The notes beneath the pieces are model-generated. The model was not told the DNA's origin and did no database searches. It worked only from the letters and a program-made list of their open reading frames with translations. A DNA stretch of 29,620 nucleotides, from positions 1 through 29,620 of IMG/VR virus record IMGVR_UViG_3300025132_000200; one strand, written 5' to 3'. A program made the translations under genes and the position numbers. Shown in pieces: positions 22,274 through 29,620 of this stretch (its first letter is position 1; every line of letters begins with the position of its first letter). This stretch comes from a virus.

Positions 22274-22658
22274 TTCACCAGAGGCATTTGTATACAAGTG
22301 CAAACTTAAATCCGTAACAGACGGAGACACGATAAGATTAGAAACCATAGATTTAGGTTTTTCAGTACAATTACACAACAAAGCTGTAAGGATCTCTGGG
22401 ATCGATACTCCAGAATCACGCATTAATATAAAAAGATACCCAGAAAGAGCAAAGGAGAAAGAGTTAGGTTTACTAGCAAAAGCAAAACTAAAAGAGTGGT
22501 TAGTTGGAGATATAACTTTAAGATCATACGGCACAGATAAATATGGTAGAGTTTTAGGCGATATTTTTTGTGAAAAAGGTAATGTAGCAGATTTATTGAA
22601 AGCAGAAAATTTAGCGGTCGACTACGACGGCGGAACTAAAACAAAAGTTTGGGGATAA
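22266..22658 (+). CDS. Staphylococcal-nuclease-like thermonuclease (SNase)
   Basis: A 130-residue nuclease of the SNase family (PF00565). I choose the ATG at 22266 because AAGGAG lies 6 bases upstream; the frame is open from 22251. Active-site residues are visible: DGDT with D19/D21, VRISGIDTPE with R42, D47 and E50, and a later arginine in KYGRVLGDIF, matching D21, R35, D40, E43 and R87 of the staphylococcal enzyme. It would cut DNA or RNA using calcium. There is no signal peptide, so it acts in the cytoplasm, perhaps on host DNA. It overlaps the o-spanin-like gene by 8 nt and precedes the lysozyme. Confidence 0.9.
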   Translation: MSSSPEAFVYKCKLKSVTDGDTIRLETIDLGFSVQLHNKAVRISGIDTPESRINIKRYPERAKEKELGLLAKAKLKEWLVGDITLRSYGTDKYGRVLGDIFCEKGNVADLLKAENLAVDYDGGTKTKVWG

Positions 22659-22661
22659 TAT

Positions 22662-23114
22662 ATGAATATCGAAAAATGCAAAGCAGAAATTAAAAGACAC
22701 GAAGGCGAGGTTTTAAAAATATATGAAGATAGCCTTGGTCTTAAAACATTAGGTGTTGGGCACCTTTGTCAACCGAGCGATCCAGAATATGATTGGGAAA
22801 TAGGCACTCCTGTAAGTCAAAAGGTCGTAGATATGTATTACGAAGATGATTTTGCCAAACACTTAGCAGAGGCTATACATGTATTTGGCACAGAAGATGA
22901 TTTTTATAACTTACCAGAAAATATACAGCATGTGCTTGTCAACATGTGTTTTAATTTAGGCGGTACTAGACTATCTAAGTTTCGTAACATGTTAGAAGCA
23001 TGTAGAGCACACGACTGGAAAAAAATGGCTGTTGAAATGGAAGACAGTAAATGGTTTGGACAAGTCGGTAGAAGAAGTTTAGAGTTGCAAAAATCTGTGC
23101 TAGAAACAGAGTAA
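22662..23114 (+). CDS. T4-type lysozyme (endolysin, GH24)
   Basis: A 150-residue peptidoglycan hydrolase of glycoside hydrolase family 24. The catalytic triad of the T4 enzyme (E11, D20, T26) is present as E14 (KRHEGE), D23 (YEDSLG) and T29 (KTLGVGHL). The C-terminal part keeps VLVNMCFNLGG-RLSKFRNML and WFGQVGRRSLELQK, typical of the family. There is no signal peptide, so it needs a holin to reach the wall. It follows the spanin and nuclease genes and closes the lysis block. A structured non-coding element follows, before terL. Confidence 0.95.
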   Translation: MNIEKCKAEIKRHEGEVLKIYEDSLGLKTLGVGHLCQPSDPEYDWEIGTPVSQKVVDMYYEDDFAKHLAEAIHVFGTEDDFYNLPENIQHVLVNMCFNLGGTRLSKFRNMLEACRAHDWKKMAVEMEDSKWFGQVGRRSLELQKSVLETE

Positions 23115-23217
23115 CCACCATGGCAGGATATTTAAGTATGTGTAATACTACTACTAGGCATCATTTGATGCTTAGAGTTGGGTGGTTTTTTACGTCACTA
23201 CCTAGTCACCCAACTCG
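23113..23217 (+). promoter_or_regulatory. Competing hairpins between lysozyme and terL, attenuator-like
   Basis: Three base-paired elements overlap. AACCACC (23113-23119) can pair with GGTGGTT (23181-23187), directly followed by T-residues to 23191, giving a terminator-like stem that encloses a hairpin CTAGGCATC-ATTT-GATGCTTAG (23154-23175). Alternatively GAGTTGGGTG (23175-23184) pairs perfectly with CACCCAACTC (23207-23216), four bases before the terL ATG. The two long stems share 23181-23184 and exclude each other. It may be a simple terminator, or an attenuator controlling terL. No known riboswitch class was recognised. Confidence 0.55.
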
Positions 23218-23220
23218 ATT

Positions 23221-24702
23221 ATGAGCGATATTTCCTACAAAGATTTCGACATACTTTCAGAGCAAGATAAAGCCGAAGCCATGGCTTTAATTAACAGATA
23301 CGATCAATTAGAGAAACAAGATTCATGCCAAGCTGATTTTATGTCATTTGTAAAACACATGTGGCCAGAATTTGTAGAGGGAAGACATCACAAAATTATT
23401 GCTGATAAGTTTAATCGCATAGCAGATGGAACTTTGAAAAGACTAATAGTTTGTTTACCACCTAGACACTCTAAATCAGAGTTTGCTTCTACTTTTTTCC
23501 CTGCTTGGATGATGGGTCGAAGAGGTGATCTAAAAATTATACAAACCACGCACACAGCAGAACTAGCAGTGCGTTTTGGTCGAAAAGTAAGAAACATAAT
23601 AGATAGTGAGGAATATCAACATGTGTTCCCAGAATTACAATTACAAGCTGATAACAAGTCAGCTGGACGTTGGACAAGTAATCAAGAAGGTGAGTTCTTT
23701 GCAGCTGGTGTCGGTGGTGCAATCACAGGTCGTGGTGCCGATCTATTGGTTATAGATGATCCACACTCAGAACAAGACGCAATGTCGCCAAAAGCTCTTG
23801 AGTCTGCATATGAATGGTACACTTCTGGACCAAGACAGCGATTACAGCCCGGAGGTATTATCGTGATAGTAATGACAAGATGGAGCACGAAAGACTTAGT
23901 AGGGAAAGTTTTAAATAAACAAGGTGACGATCATGCCGATCAATGGGAGGTAGTTGAGTTTCCTGCAATAATGCCAGATTCTGAGGATCCTTTGTGGCCA
24001 GAGTTTTGGAAAAAAGAGGAGCTCTTAGGTGTAAAAGCATCCCTACCTATATCGAAATGGAACAGTCAGTGGATGCAAAATCCAACAGCAGAAGAAGGGT
24101 CTATTGTAAAAAGAGAGTGGTGGAATAGATGGGAAAACCCAGATATACCAGATTACTCTTATGTGATACAAAGTTACGATACTGCTTTTTCTAAAAAAGA
24201 AACGGCTGACTATTCTGCGATTACAACTTGGGCAATATTTAACAGAGATGAAGATGCAGATGAAATAATTTTATTAGATGCTAAAAGAGTACGTTGTGAT
24301 TTTCCAGAACTAAAAAGAATGGCTTTAGAAGAATATAGATATTGGGAGCCAGACTGCGTGTTAATAGAGGCAAAAGCCTCTGGGACACCATTAACCCATG
24401 AATTACGACGTATGGGAATACCTGTTACATCATATACACCAAGCAGAGGACAAGACAAAATAGCTCGAATGAACAGTGTTGCTCCTATGTTTGAATCGGG
24501 TATGGTGTGGGCACCAGAGCATGATTTTGCCGAAGAGGTAATAGAAGAAATGGCTTCATTCCCATTTGGGGATTATGATGACTATTGCGATAGTGCTACA
24601 ATGGCTTTGATGCGTTTCAGACAAGGTGGCTTTGTTTCATTGCATGAAGACTACCAAGATGAAGTGCGTTTACTAAAAAAGAACAGGACAATATACTATT
24701 AA
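23221..24702 (+). CDS. terL: Terminase large subunit (ATPase-nuclease)
   Basis: A 493-residue DNA-packaging motor. The N-terminal ATPase has a P-loop variant LPPRHSKSE (residues 79-87) and Walker B LLVIDDPH with D179/D180, then a coupling-motif-like VIVMTRW. The C-terminal RNase H-like nuclease has D320 (SYDTAF), an acidic position in LIEAKASG and D454/D457 (DDYCDSATMAL). It should cut concatemers and pump DNA through the portal, guided by TerS, which is encoded at 3086. No Shine-Dalgarno sequence precedes the ATG; a strong inverted repeat ends four bases upstream. A portal gene follows after 44 bp. Confidence 0.95.
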   Translation: MSDISYKDFDILSEQDKAEAMALINRYDQLEKQDSCQADFMSFVKHMWPEFVEGRHHKIIADKFNRIADGTLKRLIVCLPPRHSKSEFASTFFPAWMMGRRGDLKIIQTTHTAELAVRFGRKVRNIIDSEEYQHVFPELQLQADNKSAGRWTSNQEGEFFAAGVGGAITGRGADLLVIDDPHSEQDAMSPKALESAYEWYTSGPRQRLQPGGIIVIVMTRWSTKDLVGKVLNKQGDDHADQWEVVEFPAIMPDSEDPLWPEFWKKEELLGVKASLPISKWNSQWMQNPTAEEGSIVKREWWNRWENPDIPDYSYVIQSYDTAFSKKETADYSAITTWAIFNRDEDADEIILLDAKRVRCDFPELKRMALEEYRYWEPDCVLIEAKASGTPLTHELRRMGIPVTSYTPSRGQDKIARMNSVAPMFESGMVWAPEHDFAEEVIEEMASFPFGDYDDYCDSATMALMRFRQGGFVSLHEDYQDEVRLLKKNRTIYY

Positions 24703-24730
24703 GACTTTGATACAGAATATTTGTCAAGAA

Positions 24731-24739
24731 TGATACACT
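24731..24739 (+). promoter_or_regulatory. Extended -10-like element before the portal gene
   Basis: TGATACACT fits an extended -10 (TGnTACACT) 7 bases before the portal ATG at 24747, with no ribosome-binding site. TTGATA at 24707 is a possible but too distant -35 (21 bases). The arrangement resembles those at 4937 and 9760 and is weaker. Confidence 0.3.
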
Positions 24740-24746
24740 AGATATT

Positions 24747-27236
24747 ATGGCTATAGAAAAACAACTAGGCACAGAGAACGACCCTAACATAAAGGTGCAA
24801 AGCTCTGCCGTAGAAATACCATTAGACACAACCAGAGAAGATCAAATAAAAGAAGCAGCTGAAATCCTTGTGCAAAACGAAAATATTTTGATTGATGAAG
24901 AAATACAACAATCTCAAGCTCCAGTCATGGATTTTAATTCTAACTTAGTTGATTTTTTAAGTGATGACATATTACAGAACATATCTAGTGATTTATTAAG
25001 CTCAATCAAAAGTGACAAACAATCTAGATCGGAGTGGGAAAAAACATACACAGATGGTCTTAAATATTTAGGCATGAAGTTTGATGATATGAGATCACAG
25101 CCTTTTGAGGGATCATCTGGAGTTGTGCATCCGATATTAGCAGAGGCTGTTACACAGTTTCAAGCACAAGCATACAAAGAAATGCTACCAGCTAAAGGTC
25201 CAGTCAAAACAGAGATCATAGGCGCTCGTACTGTAGAAACAGAAAACCAGGCAGAAAGAGTAAAAGAGTTTATGAACTATTACATTATGAATGTAATGGA
25301 AGAGTACACTCCAGAGCTAGATCAAATGTTATTTTATCTACCCTTAGCTGGTTCAACATTCAAAAAAGTTTATTTCGATTTTGTTCTCAACAGAGCTGTT
25401 TCTAAATTTATACCACCAGAAGATCTTATAGTGCCTTATGAAGCTGCTGATATTAGCTCTGCTGAAAGAATCACACATTCAATTAGTATGTCTGCTAACG
25501 AAATTAAAAAACAACAAATATCTGGTTTTTACGCAAATGTCGACATAGGTTCTGAAAGTTATTCAGATGATCTTTCAGATGTAGAAGAAGCCATAGATGA
25601 AATACAAGGTATATCACCTTCTTATAAAGAAAACAGAAACAGAACAGTTTATGAGGTTCATACCGTTTTAGATATAGAGGGGTTTGAGGATGTAGACCAA
25701 GAGGGAAATCCTACTGGTTTGAAGTTACCTTACATAATTACTATAGAAGAAGATTCTGAAAAAGTTTTATCCATTAGAAGAAATTATCTACAGAATGATT
25801 TGTTAAAAAATAAAATTAACTATTTTGTTCAATACAAATTTATGCCAGGTTTAGGGTTTTATGGTTTAGGTTTATCACACATGATTGGAGGTTTATCAAA
25901 AGCCTCAACATCAATATTAAGACAGCTAATTGATGCAGGAACTCTGGCTAATTTACCAGCTGGTTTTAAAGCTAGAGGTATGCGAATAAGAGATGAAGAT
26001 GATCCGTTACAACCAGGTGAGTTTAGAGATATAGACACTACGGGCGGCTCTTTGCGCGAAAACTTAATCCCTCTACCAATCAAAGAGCCTAGTAGTGTGC
26101 TTATGCAGCTCTTAGGTCTTTTAGTAGATTCTGGTAAAAGATTCGCAGCCATTGCGGATATGAATATAGGAGATATGAATCAAGCGATGCCTGTTGGCAC
26201 AACAGTAGCACTGTTAGAACGAGGCACTAAAGTAATGAGTGCCATACATAAAAGGTTACATCACTCGCAAAAATTAGAGTTTGGTTTAATGTCAAAAGTG
26301 TTTGGTGAGTCATTACCACCTGTTTACACATATCAAATAGGCACGGGTCCTGGAGAAATTAAACAACAAGATTTCGATGACAGAGTAGATATTATACCTG
26401 TTTCAGATCCTAATATTTTTTCACAAAGTCAGAGAGTAACCTTAGCGCAAGAGTTACTCACCATGGTGCAATCTAATCCCGAGATACATGGCCCAATGGG
26501 TATATATGAGGCGTATAGAAGAATGTATGCTGCTTTAGGAGTAGATAATGTAGACGCTTTATTACAACCTCCACCGGATATGACCCCTAAACCAGTAGAT
26601 GCAGGTTCAGAAAATGCTGGCTTACTTATGGGTCAACCAGCTTTAGCGTTCCCAGAACAAAATCACCAAGCGCATTTAGAGGCACATAAAAGTTTGTTTC
26701 TAACTAAAGTTGTGATAGAAAATCCACAAATCCAAGGTTTGATTATTAGTCATTGTATGCAACATTTACAGTTTTTGGCAGCACAAATAGCAGAACAACA
26801 AATGCCAGAAGAAACAAAACAACAAATTGCACAAATACAAGGACAAATGCAACAAGTATCACCACAAGAGGCACAGCAAATACAAATGCAAATACAAATG
26901 ATTATGGAGCAATTTAGTTCGAGCGTAATGGCACAGCTAGCAAATGATTTCTTACAATCTATTGGCATGAACAACACAGGAGATCCATTAGTAGATATTA
27001 GAAAGAAAGAATTAGATCTCAGAGATAAAGAATTAAACATCGAAAACGAACAATTTATGCAAAAACAAAATCAAAGATCGCAAGAAAAAATGATTGATGC
27101 ACAATTACAACAAGACCGTATGAATGTGCAAAAACAAATAGCAGATGATAAACTCGAGGTAGCAATTGACAGACTAAAACAAAATGCTGATTTGAAATTG
27201 CTAGAATTAGAAAATAAAATAAGAGGCTTATTATGA
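24747..27236 (+). CDS. Portal protein, P22-like
   Basis: An 829-residue portal. Familiar portal segments are GSSGVVHPILAEAVTQFQAQAYKEMLPAKGPVKTEI (residues about 123-158), FYLPLAGSTFKKVYFD, PPEDLIVPYEAADI, and the crown-to-stem region ILRQLIDAGTLANLPAGFKARGMR. From about residue 665 the protein is a glutamine-rich helical coiled coil (QQMPEETKQQIAQIQGQM onward), like the barrel at the end of P22-type portals. A dodecamer would form the vertex through which DNA enters and leaves and which nucleates the procapsid. It overlaps the next gene by 4 nt. Confidence 0.88.
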   Translation: MAIEKQLGTENDPNIKVQSSAVEIPLDTTREDQIKEAAEILVQNENILIDEEIQQSQAPVMDFNSNLVDFLSDDILQNISSDLLSSIKSDKQSRSEWEKTYTDGLKYLGMKFDDMRSQPFEGSSGVVHPILAEAVTQFQAQAYKEMLPAKGPVKTEIIGARTVETENQAERVKEFMNYYIMNVMEEYTPELDQMLFYLPLAGSTFKKVYFDFVLNRAVSKFIPPEDLIVPYEAADISSAERITHSISMSANEIKKQQISGFYANVDIGSESYSDDLSDVEEAIDEIQGISPSYKENRNRTVYEVHTVLDIEGFEDVDQEGNPTGLKLPYIITIEEDSEKVLSIRRNYLQNDLLKNKINYFVQYKFMPGLGFYGLGLSHMIGGLSKASTSILRQLIDAGTLANLPAGFKARGMRIRDEDDPLQPGEFRDIDTTGGSLRENLIPLPIKEPSSVLMQLLGLLVDSGKRFAAIADMNIGDMNQAMPVGTTVALLERGTKVMSAIHKRLHHSQKLEFGLMSKVFGESLPPVYTYQIGTGPGEIKQQDFDDRVDIIPVSDPNIFSQSQRVTLAQELLTMVQSNPEIHGPMGIYEAYRRMYAALGVDNVDALLQPPPDMTPKPVDAGSENAGLLMGQPALAFPEQNHQAHLEAHKSLFLTKVVIENPQIQGLIISHCMQHLQFLAAQIAEQQMPEETKQQIAQIQGQMQQVSPQEAQQIQMQIQMIMEQFSSSVMAQLANDFLQSIGMNNTGDPLVDIRKKELDLRDKELNIENEQFMQKQNQRSQEKMIDAQLQQDRMNVQKQIADDKLEVAIDRLKQNADLKLLELENKIRGLL

Positions 27237-27535
27237 CAACATCATATAAATTAGAAGCAGTAAAATTACTCAAAGCAGAAAAAAAAGCTGAAAGAGTTAA
27301 AGAAGCTGAGGAGCTGAAAGCTGTACAAGACGAAGAAGAAAAAAAACATCAAGCTAATCTGCGAAGAATAGCTAAAAAAATGGCTAGGATTGAAAAGGGT
27401 CTTCCAGTAGAAGAAGAAGTAGTAGTAGAAGAAAAGCCAGTTGTAAAAAAAGCGCCTGCAAAGAAAAAAGCTGTAGTAAAAAAAGCAGCAAAAAAGGCAC
27501 CAGTAAAAAGAGGTAGACCAAAGAAAAAATCATAA
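27233..27535 (+). CDS. Basic histone-like protein with AT-hook
   Basis: A 100-residue protein in two parts. An N-terminal charged helical segment (about 1-55, KAEKKAERVKEAEELKAVQDEEEKK) is followed, after a run of glutamate and valine, by a lysine/alanine/proline tail like the end of histone H1 (KKAPAKKKAVVKKAAKKAPVK). It finishes with RGRPKKKS, a canonical AT-hook core (RGRP). It should bind the minor groove of AT-rich DNA. Position between portal and head genes suggests a DNA-condensing or packaged protein. Simple-sequence composition means homology is hard to judge. Confidence 0.75.
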   Translation: MTTSYKLEAVKLLKAEKKAERVKEAEELKAVQDEEEKKHQANLRRIAKKMARIEKGLPVEEEVVVEEKPVVKKAPAKKKAVVKKAAKKAPVKRGRPKKKS

Positions 27536-27718
27536 ATGGATGAAATAGTCTTAATCGATAAAATTAAAAAACTTATAGAAAGCAGAGAAAACCAAATACA
27601 AGAAACTTTAATGTCCGGTGGCTTGAAAGATATTGAACATTATAAATATTTGCAAGGAGAGCTTTCTGCTTTATACTATATTGCAAACGAGATAAGTGAT
27701 ATAGGTAAAGATTTATGA
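27536..27718 (+). CDS. Small helical head-module protein
   Basis: A 60-residue helical protein (MDEIVLIDKIKKLIESRENQ start) with SGGLKDIEHYKYLQGELSALYYIANEI. It begins directly after the AT-hook gene stop (TAAATG) and overlaps the GroES-like gene by 4 nt. Proteins of this size and pattern (a kink at SGG-L-D, then a helix of YKYLQGEL type) are common next to portal genes in podovirus-like head modules. Their role is not known to me. Confidence 0.7.
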   Translation: MDEIVLIDKIKKLIESRENQIQETLMSGGLKDIEHYKYLQGELSALYYIANEISDIGKDL

Positions 27719-28158
27719 ATACAGAACCAGTAGAAAATAGCGCTGTTGCTAAAAAAATAGCAGAAGCATACGTTGATCCTTCAGACATAGTATTAGATCC
27801 AGAAAAATTAGACGCTTCAATACTGGAGCGTATGCCACAACCGACAGGCTGGAGAATGTTAGTCCTACCATATGCAGGAAAAGCAAAAACGAAAGGTGGT
27901 ATAGTATTAACAAAAGACACGAAAGATCGTGAGGCTTTAGCAAGTATTGTTGCTTATGTGGTTAAAAAAGGACCATTATGCTATAACGACAAAGGTAGAT
28001 ACGGTGATAAACACTGGTGTGAAGAAAAACAATGGGTTTTAATAGGGCGCTACTCTGGCTCTAGATTTAAACTTGAAGATGGTGCGGAGGTAAGAATCAT
28101 CAATGATGATGAGGTTATAGCCACCATTCTCAATCCAGACGATATAGTGAGCTTATGA
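27715..28158 (+). CDS. GroES-like co-chaperonin (Cpn10)
   Basis: A 147-residue protein with a Cpn10 fold pattern: GWRMLVLPYAG, KTKGGIVLTKDTKDREA (where GroES has its mobile loop that contacts GroEL), SIVAYVVKKGPLCY and WVLIGRYSGSRFKLEDGAEVRIINDDEVIATI. A 40-residue N-terminal extension is not found in cellular GroES (about 97 residues), and an insert with CYNDKGRYGDKHWCEEKQ lies in the middle. By analogy with T4 gp31, it may cap host GroEL to fold the capsid protein. Position among head genes supports that. It is linked by 4-nt overlaps on both sides. Confidence 0.85.
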   Translation: MNTEPVENSAVAKKIAEAYVDPSDIVLDPEKLDASILERMPQPTGWRMLVLPYAGKAKTKGGIVLTKDTKDREALASIVAYVVKKGPLCYNDKGRYGDKHWCEEKQWVLIGRYSGSRFKLEDGAEVRIINDDEVIATILNPDDIVSL

Positions 28159-29072
28159 GTACAGAAAACGAAGTAAAAGATATTCAACAACCAGAGGTTG
28201 ATGAAATCGAGGTAGAAGTTACTGAAAACGAAGCGTCTGCTGGAAGTGAAAACAACAGCGACGAGTTAGAAAATTATACGAAAAGTGTTTCTAAACGTAT
28301 AAATAAATTAAATGCGCGCAACCGTGCAGAAAAAGAAAGAGCTGATAAATTAGAGGCAGCGTTACAACAAAAAAATAACGAGGTTAATCAATATTATCAG
28401 CATGCTTTACAAGCGCAACAAACTATTTTGCAAAAAGAAGAAGAGGCAGTTGAGTCTAAAGAAAGAGAGGCAAACGATCTTTATAAAAGAGCTCATGCTG
28501 CTGGTGACGCAGATCTCATGTCAAAAGCTGATAGCTTAAAAAGTGAGGTATCAATACAAAAAGAAAAAATTAGGATCGCGAAACAAAAACAAGAACAAAG
28601 TTCTCAGCAATCTCAGTATGTGCCATATCAAGAACAAGCACCACAACAACAAGCACCAGCTCCGCAGCCTACACAAGAAGCGTTGAACTGGCAAAAACAA
28701 AATCAATGGTATGGTCAAGATGCAGAACCAACACAATACGCATATTTTACTCATGTAAACTTGGTTCAAGAAGGTTTTGAACCAGACTCTGATGAGTATT
28801 ACGATGAGTTAAATTCAAGAGTTTATAAAGTTTATCCGGATTTAAAATCCGATAATGCTGGACAAAGTGAGGGCAGACCCGCTGTGCAAAGAGTCGCCTC
28901 AGCTTCCGTAGGAAGTCGGCAAAAAACACAAGGCAAAAAGAACGGCGTATCTTTCACAAAAAGTGAAGTCGAAACACTCCGTGGGATTAAACCACATGGC
29001 ATGTCGGAAGACGCCTGGTTGAAATCCGTTGCTAAAGAAAAACAAAAAATAGCTAACAGGGAGGCAAAATGA
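28155..29072 (+). CDS. Putative scaffolding protein
   Basis: A 305-residue acidic then basic, highly charged protein. An acidic N-terminus (first 45 residues) precedes a long coiled coil (about 45-155). A glutamine/proline linker follows (EQAPQQQAPAPQPTQ), then a segment with WYGQDAEPTQYAYFTHVNL and a basic C-terminus (GMSEDAWLKSVAKEKQK). This layout, just before the capsid gene, is that of capsid scaffolds, whose basic C-terminal helices hold coat proteins during assembly. No protease motif is visible. Confidence 0.75.
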   Translation: MSTENEVKDIQQPEVDEIEVEVTENEASAGSENNSDELENYTKSVSKRINKLNARNRAEKERADKLEAALQQKNNEVNQYYQHALQAQQTILQKEEEAVESKEREANDLYKRAHAAGDADLMSKADSLKSEVSIQKEKIRIAKQKQEQSSQQSQYVPYQEQAPQQQAPAPQPTQEALNWQKQNQWYGQDAEPTQYAYFTHVNLVQEGFEPDSDEYYDELNSRVYKVYPDLKSDNAGQSEGRPAVQRVASASVGSRQKTQGKKNGVSFTKSEVETLRGIKPHGMSEDAWLKSVAKEKQKIANREAK

Positions 29073-29545
29073 CAGAAGCTAATAATGAAGTACAATCCAG
29101 AAAATCTCGTGAATCCGAGAACCACGCTAAACAAACTCGTAGACAACCTTGGAGGCCAGTAAGAAAACTTGAAACTCCTCCGGCACCAGAAGGATATGAA
29201 TATCGTTGGATAAGAGAATCCATGTTGGGCCAAGAGGATAAAGCAAATGTAGCAAGAAGAATCAGAGAGGGTTGGGAACTCGTAAGAGGGACTGATCTAC
29301 CTGCTGAATTTTCTTATCCTACAGCTGATACAGGTAGACATGCTGGTTTAGTTTATAGTGAAGGCTTACTATTGGCAAAAATACCTATTGAAACTCGTGA
29401 AGAGCGTAACGCTTATTACGAGGATCAAACTGCTATGAAAAAAGATGCTTTAGATAACAATATGTTTAATGAATCTAAAAAAGATGGCAGATATGTAAAG
29501 TATGATTCCGATAGAAAGTCAAATGTTACTTTTGGAAAAAAGTAA
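29069..29545 (+). CDS. Conserved head-module protein of unknown function
   Basis: A 158-residue protein with a disordered basic N-terminus (about 1-35, KSRESENHAKQTRRQPWRPVRK) and a compact middle (PEGYEYRWIRESMLGQEDKANVARRIREGWELVRGTDLP). GLLLAKIPIETREERNAYYEDQT follows, and then a charged tail. A protein with the pattern YRW-R, D--NV--R---GWE-V is often found before the capsid gene in marine phages; I know no demonstrated function. It overlaps the scaffold gene by 4 nt. Probably a minor head or assembly component. Confidence 0.75.
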   Translation: MTEANNEVQSRKSRESENHAKQTRRQPWRPVRKLETPPAPEGYEYRWIRESMLGQEDKANVARRIREGWELVRGTDLPAEFSYPTADTGRHAGLVYSEGLLLAKIPIETREERNAYYEDQTAMKKDALDNNMFNESKKDGRYVKYDSDRKSNVTFGKK

Positions 29546-29567
29546 TTAACGATTAGGAGAAAATCTT

Positions 29568-29620
29568 ATGGCAAATAAAGATGCCGCATTTGGTTTAAGA
29601 CCTGTTCGTGAGATGGGCGG
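29568..29620 (+). CDS. Major capsid protein, N-terminus only
   Basis: A gene starting 23 bases after the previous stop with an AGGAGA site before the ATG. Only the first 17 codons fall in the window (MANKDAAFGLRPVREMG). That N-terminus is characteristic of coat proteins in related marine phages, and position after scaffold, GroES-like and portal genes agrees. The identity rests on this short start and the order of genes. Confidence 0.65.
   Translation, partial: MANKDAAFGLRPVREMG

Noticed and set aside
23113-23220. tRNA or tRNA-like element between lysozyme and terL
   Set aside because: There is no acceptor stem, anticodon loop or T-loop consensus; the pairing is explained by simple stems.
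26750-27040. Minus-strand cysteine-rich frame opposite the portal
   Set aside because: It mirrors glutamine-rich coiled-coil codons of the portal gene and has no independent support.

Overview
The window is a contiguous, tightly packed, AT-rich stretch of a tailed double-stranded DNA phage or prophage. It carries a toprim/VapE-type primase-helicase, both terminase subunits, a P22-like portal, a scaffold-like protein, the first codons of a capsid-like protein, a repeat-rich tail fibre with a C-terminal S74 chaperone, and holin-, spanin- and lysozyme-like genes. The host should be Gram-negative, because the lysis set contains an inner-membrane/lipoprotein spanin pair and the curli-type secretion genes need an outer membrane. 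The gene repertoire (SET protein, two 2OG-Fe(II) oxygenase-like proteins, GroES-like protein, tail proteins with WGxGxWG and TAVGxxAL repeats) is typical of phages known mostly from marine metagenomes. That habitat is an inference from family knowledge. No host can be named from the sequence, and no tRNA, rRNA, CRISPR array or insertion sequence was seen.

Layout: (1) 1-2557, replication and modification: 3' part of a primase-helicase and a beta-class DNA methyltransferase. (2) 2557-4076, small membrane peptides, a zinc-ribbon protein, the terminase small subunit, and a non-coding stretch with hairpins. (3) 4066-7425, a SET-domain protein, a 2OG-Fe(II) oxygenase and an 825-residue putative virion protein. 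(4) 7415-8188, four small unrecognised genes on the minus strand, the only leftward genes here, divergent from (5) 8306-9740, three small unknown genes and a serine recombinase. (6) 9772-15244, tail/appendage genes ending with a second oxygenase-like protein. (7) 15266-16885, a run of seven small genes, most encoding membrane proteins and some holin-like. (8) 16839-21590, the most unusual part: CsgF-like and CsgG-like curli secretion proteins, a curlin-like repeat protein, a FecR-domain protein with a curlin-like tail, and a CHASE2-adenylate cyclase. (9) 21583-23114, overlapping i-spanin/o-spanin genes, a thermonuclease and a T4-type lysozyme. (10) 23221-29620, packaging and head genes: terminase large subunit, portal, an AT-hook basic protein, a GroES-like co-chaperonin, scaffold and the start of the major capsid gene.

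Module 8 reads as one translationally linked unit. CsgG would form the outer-membrane pore and CsgF would sit at its exit. The curlin-like protein would be exported through the pore as an extracellular fibre. The periplasmic FecR-type protein and the CHASE2 cyclase look like a sensor and cAMP output. Only the curlin-like gene in this unit has a strong Shine-Dalgarno sequence, as expected if it is the abundant structural subunit. A phage carrying a secretion pore, fibre subunit and cyclic-nucleotide signalling pair beside its lysis genes is, to my knowledge, not a standard phage module. It is the main candidate for a previously undescribed system here.
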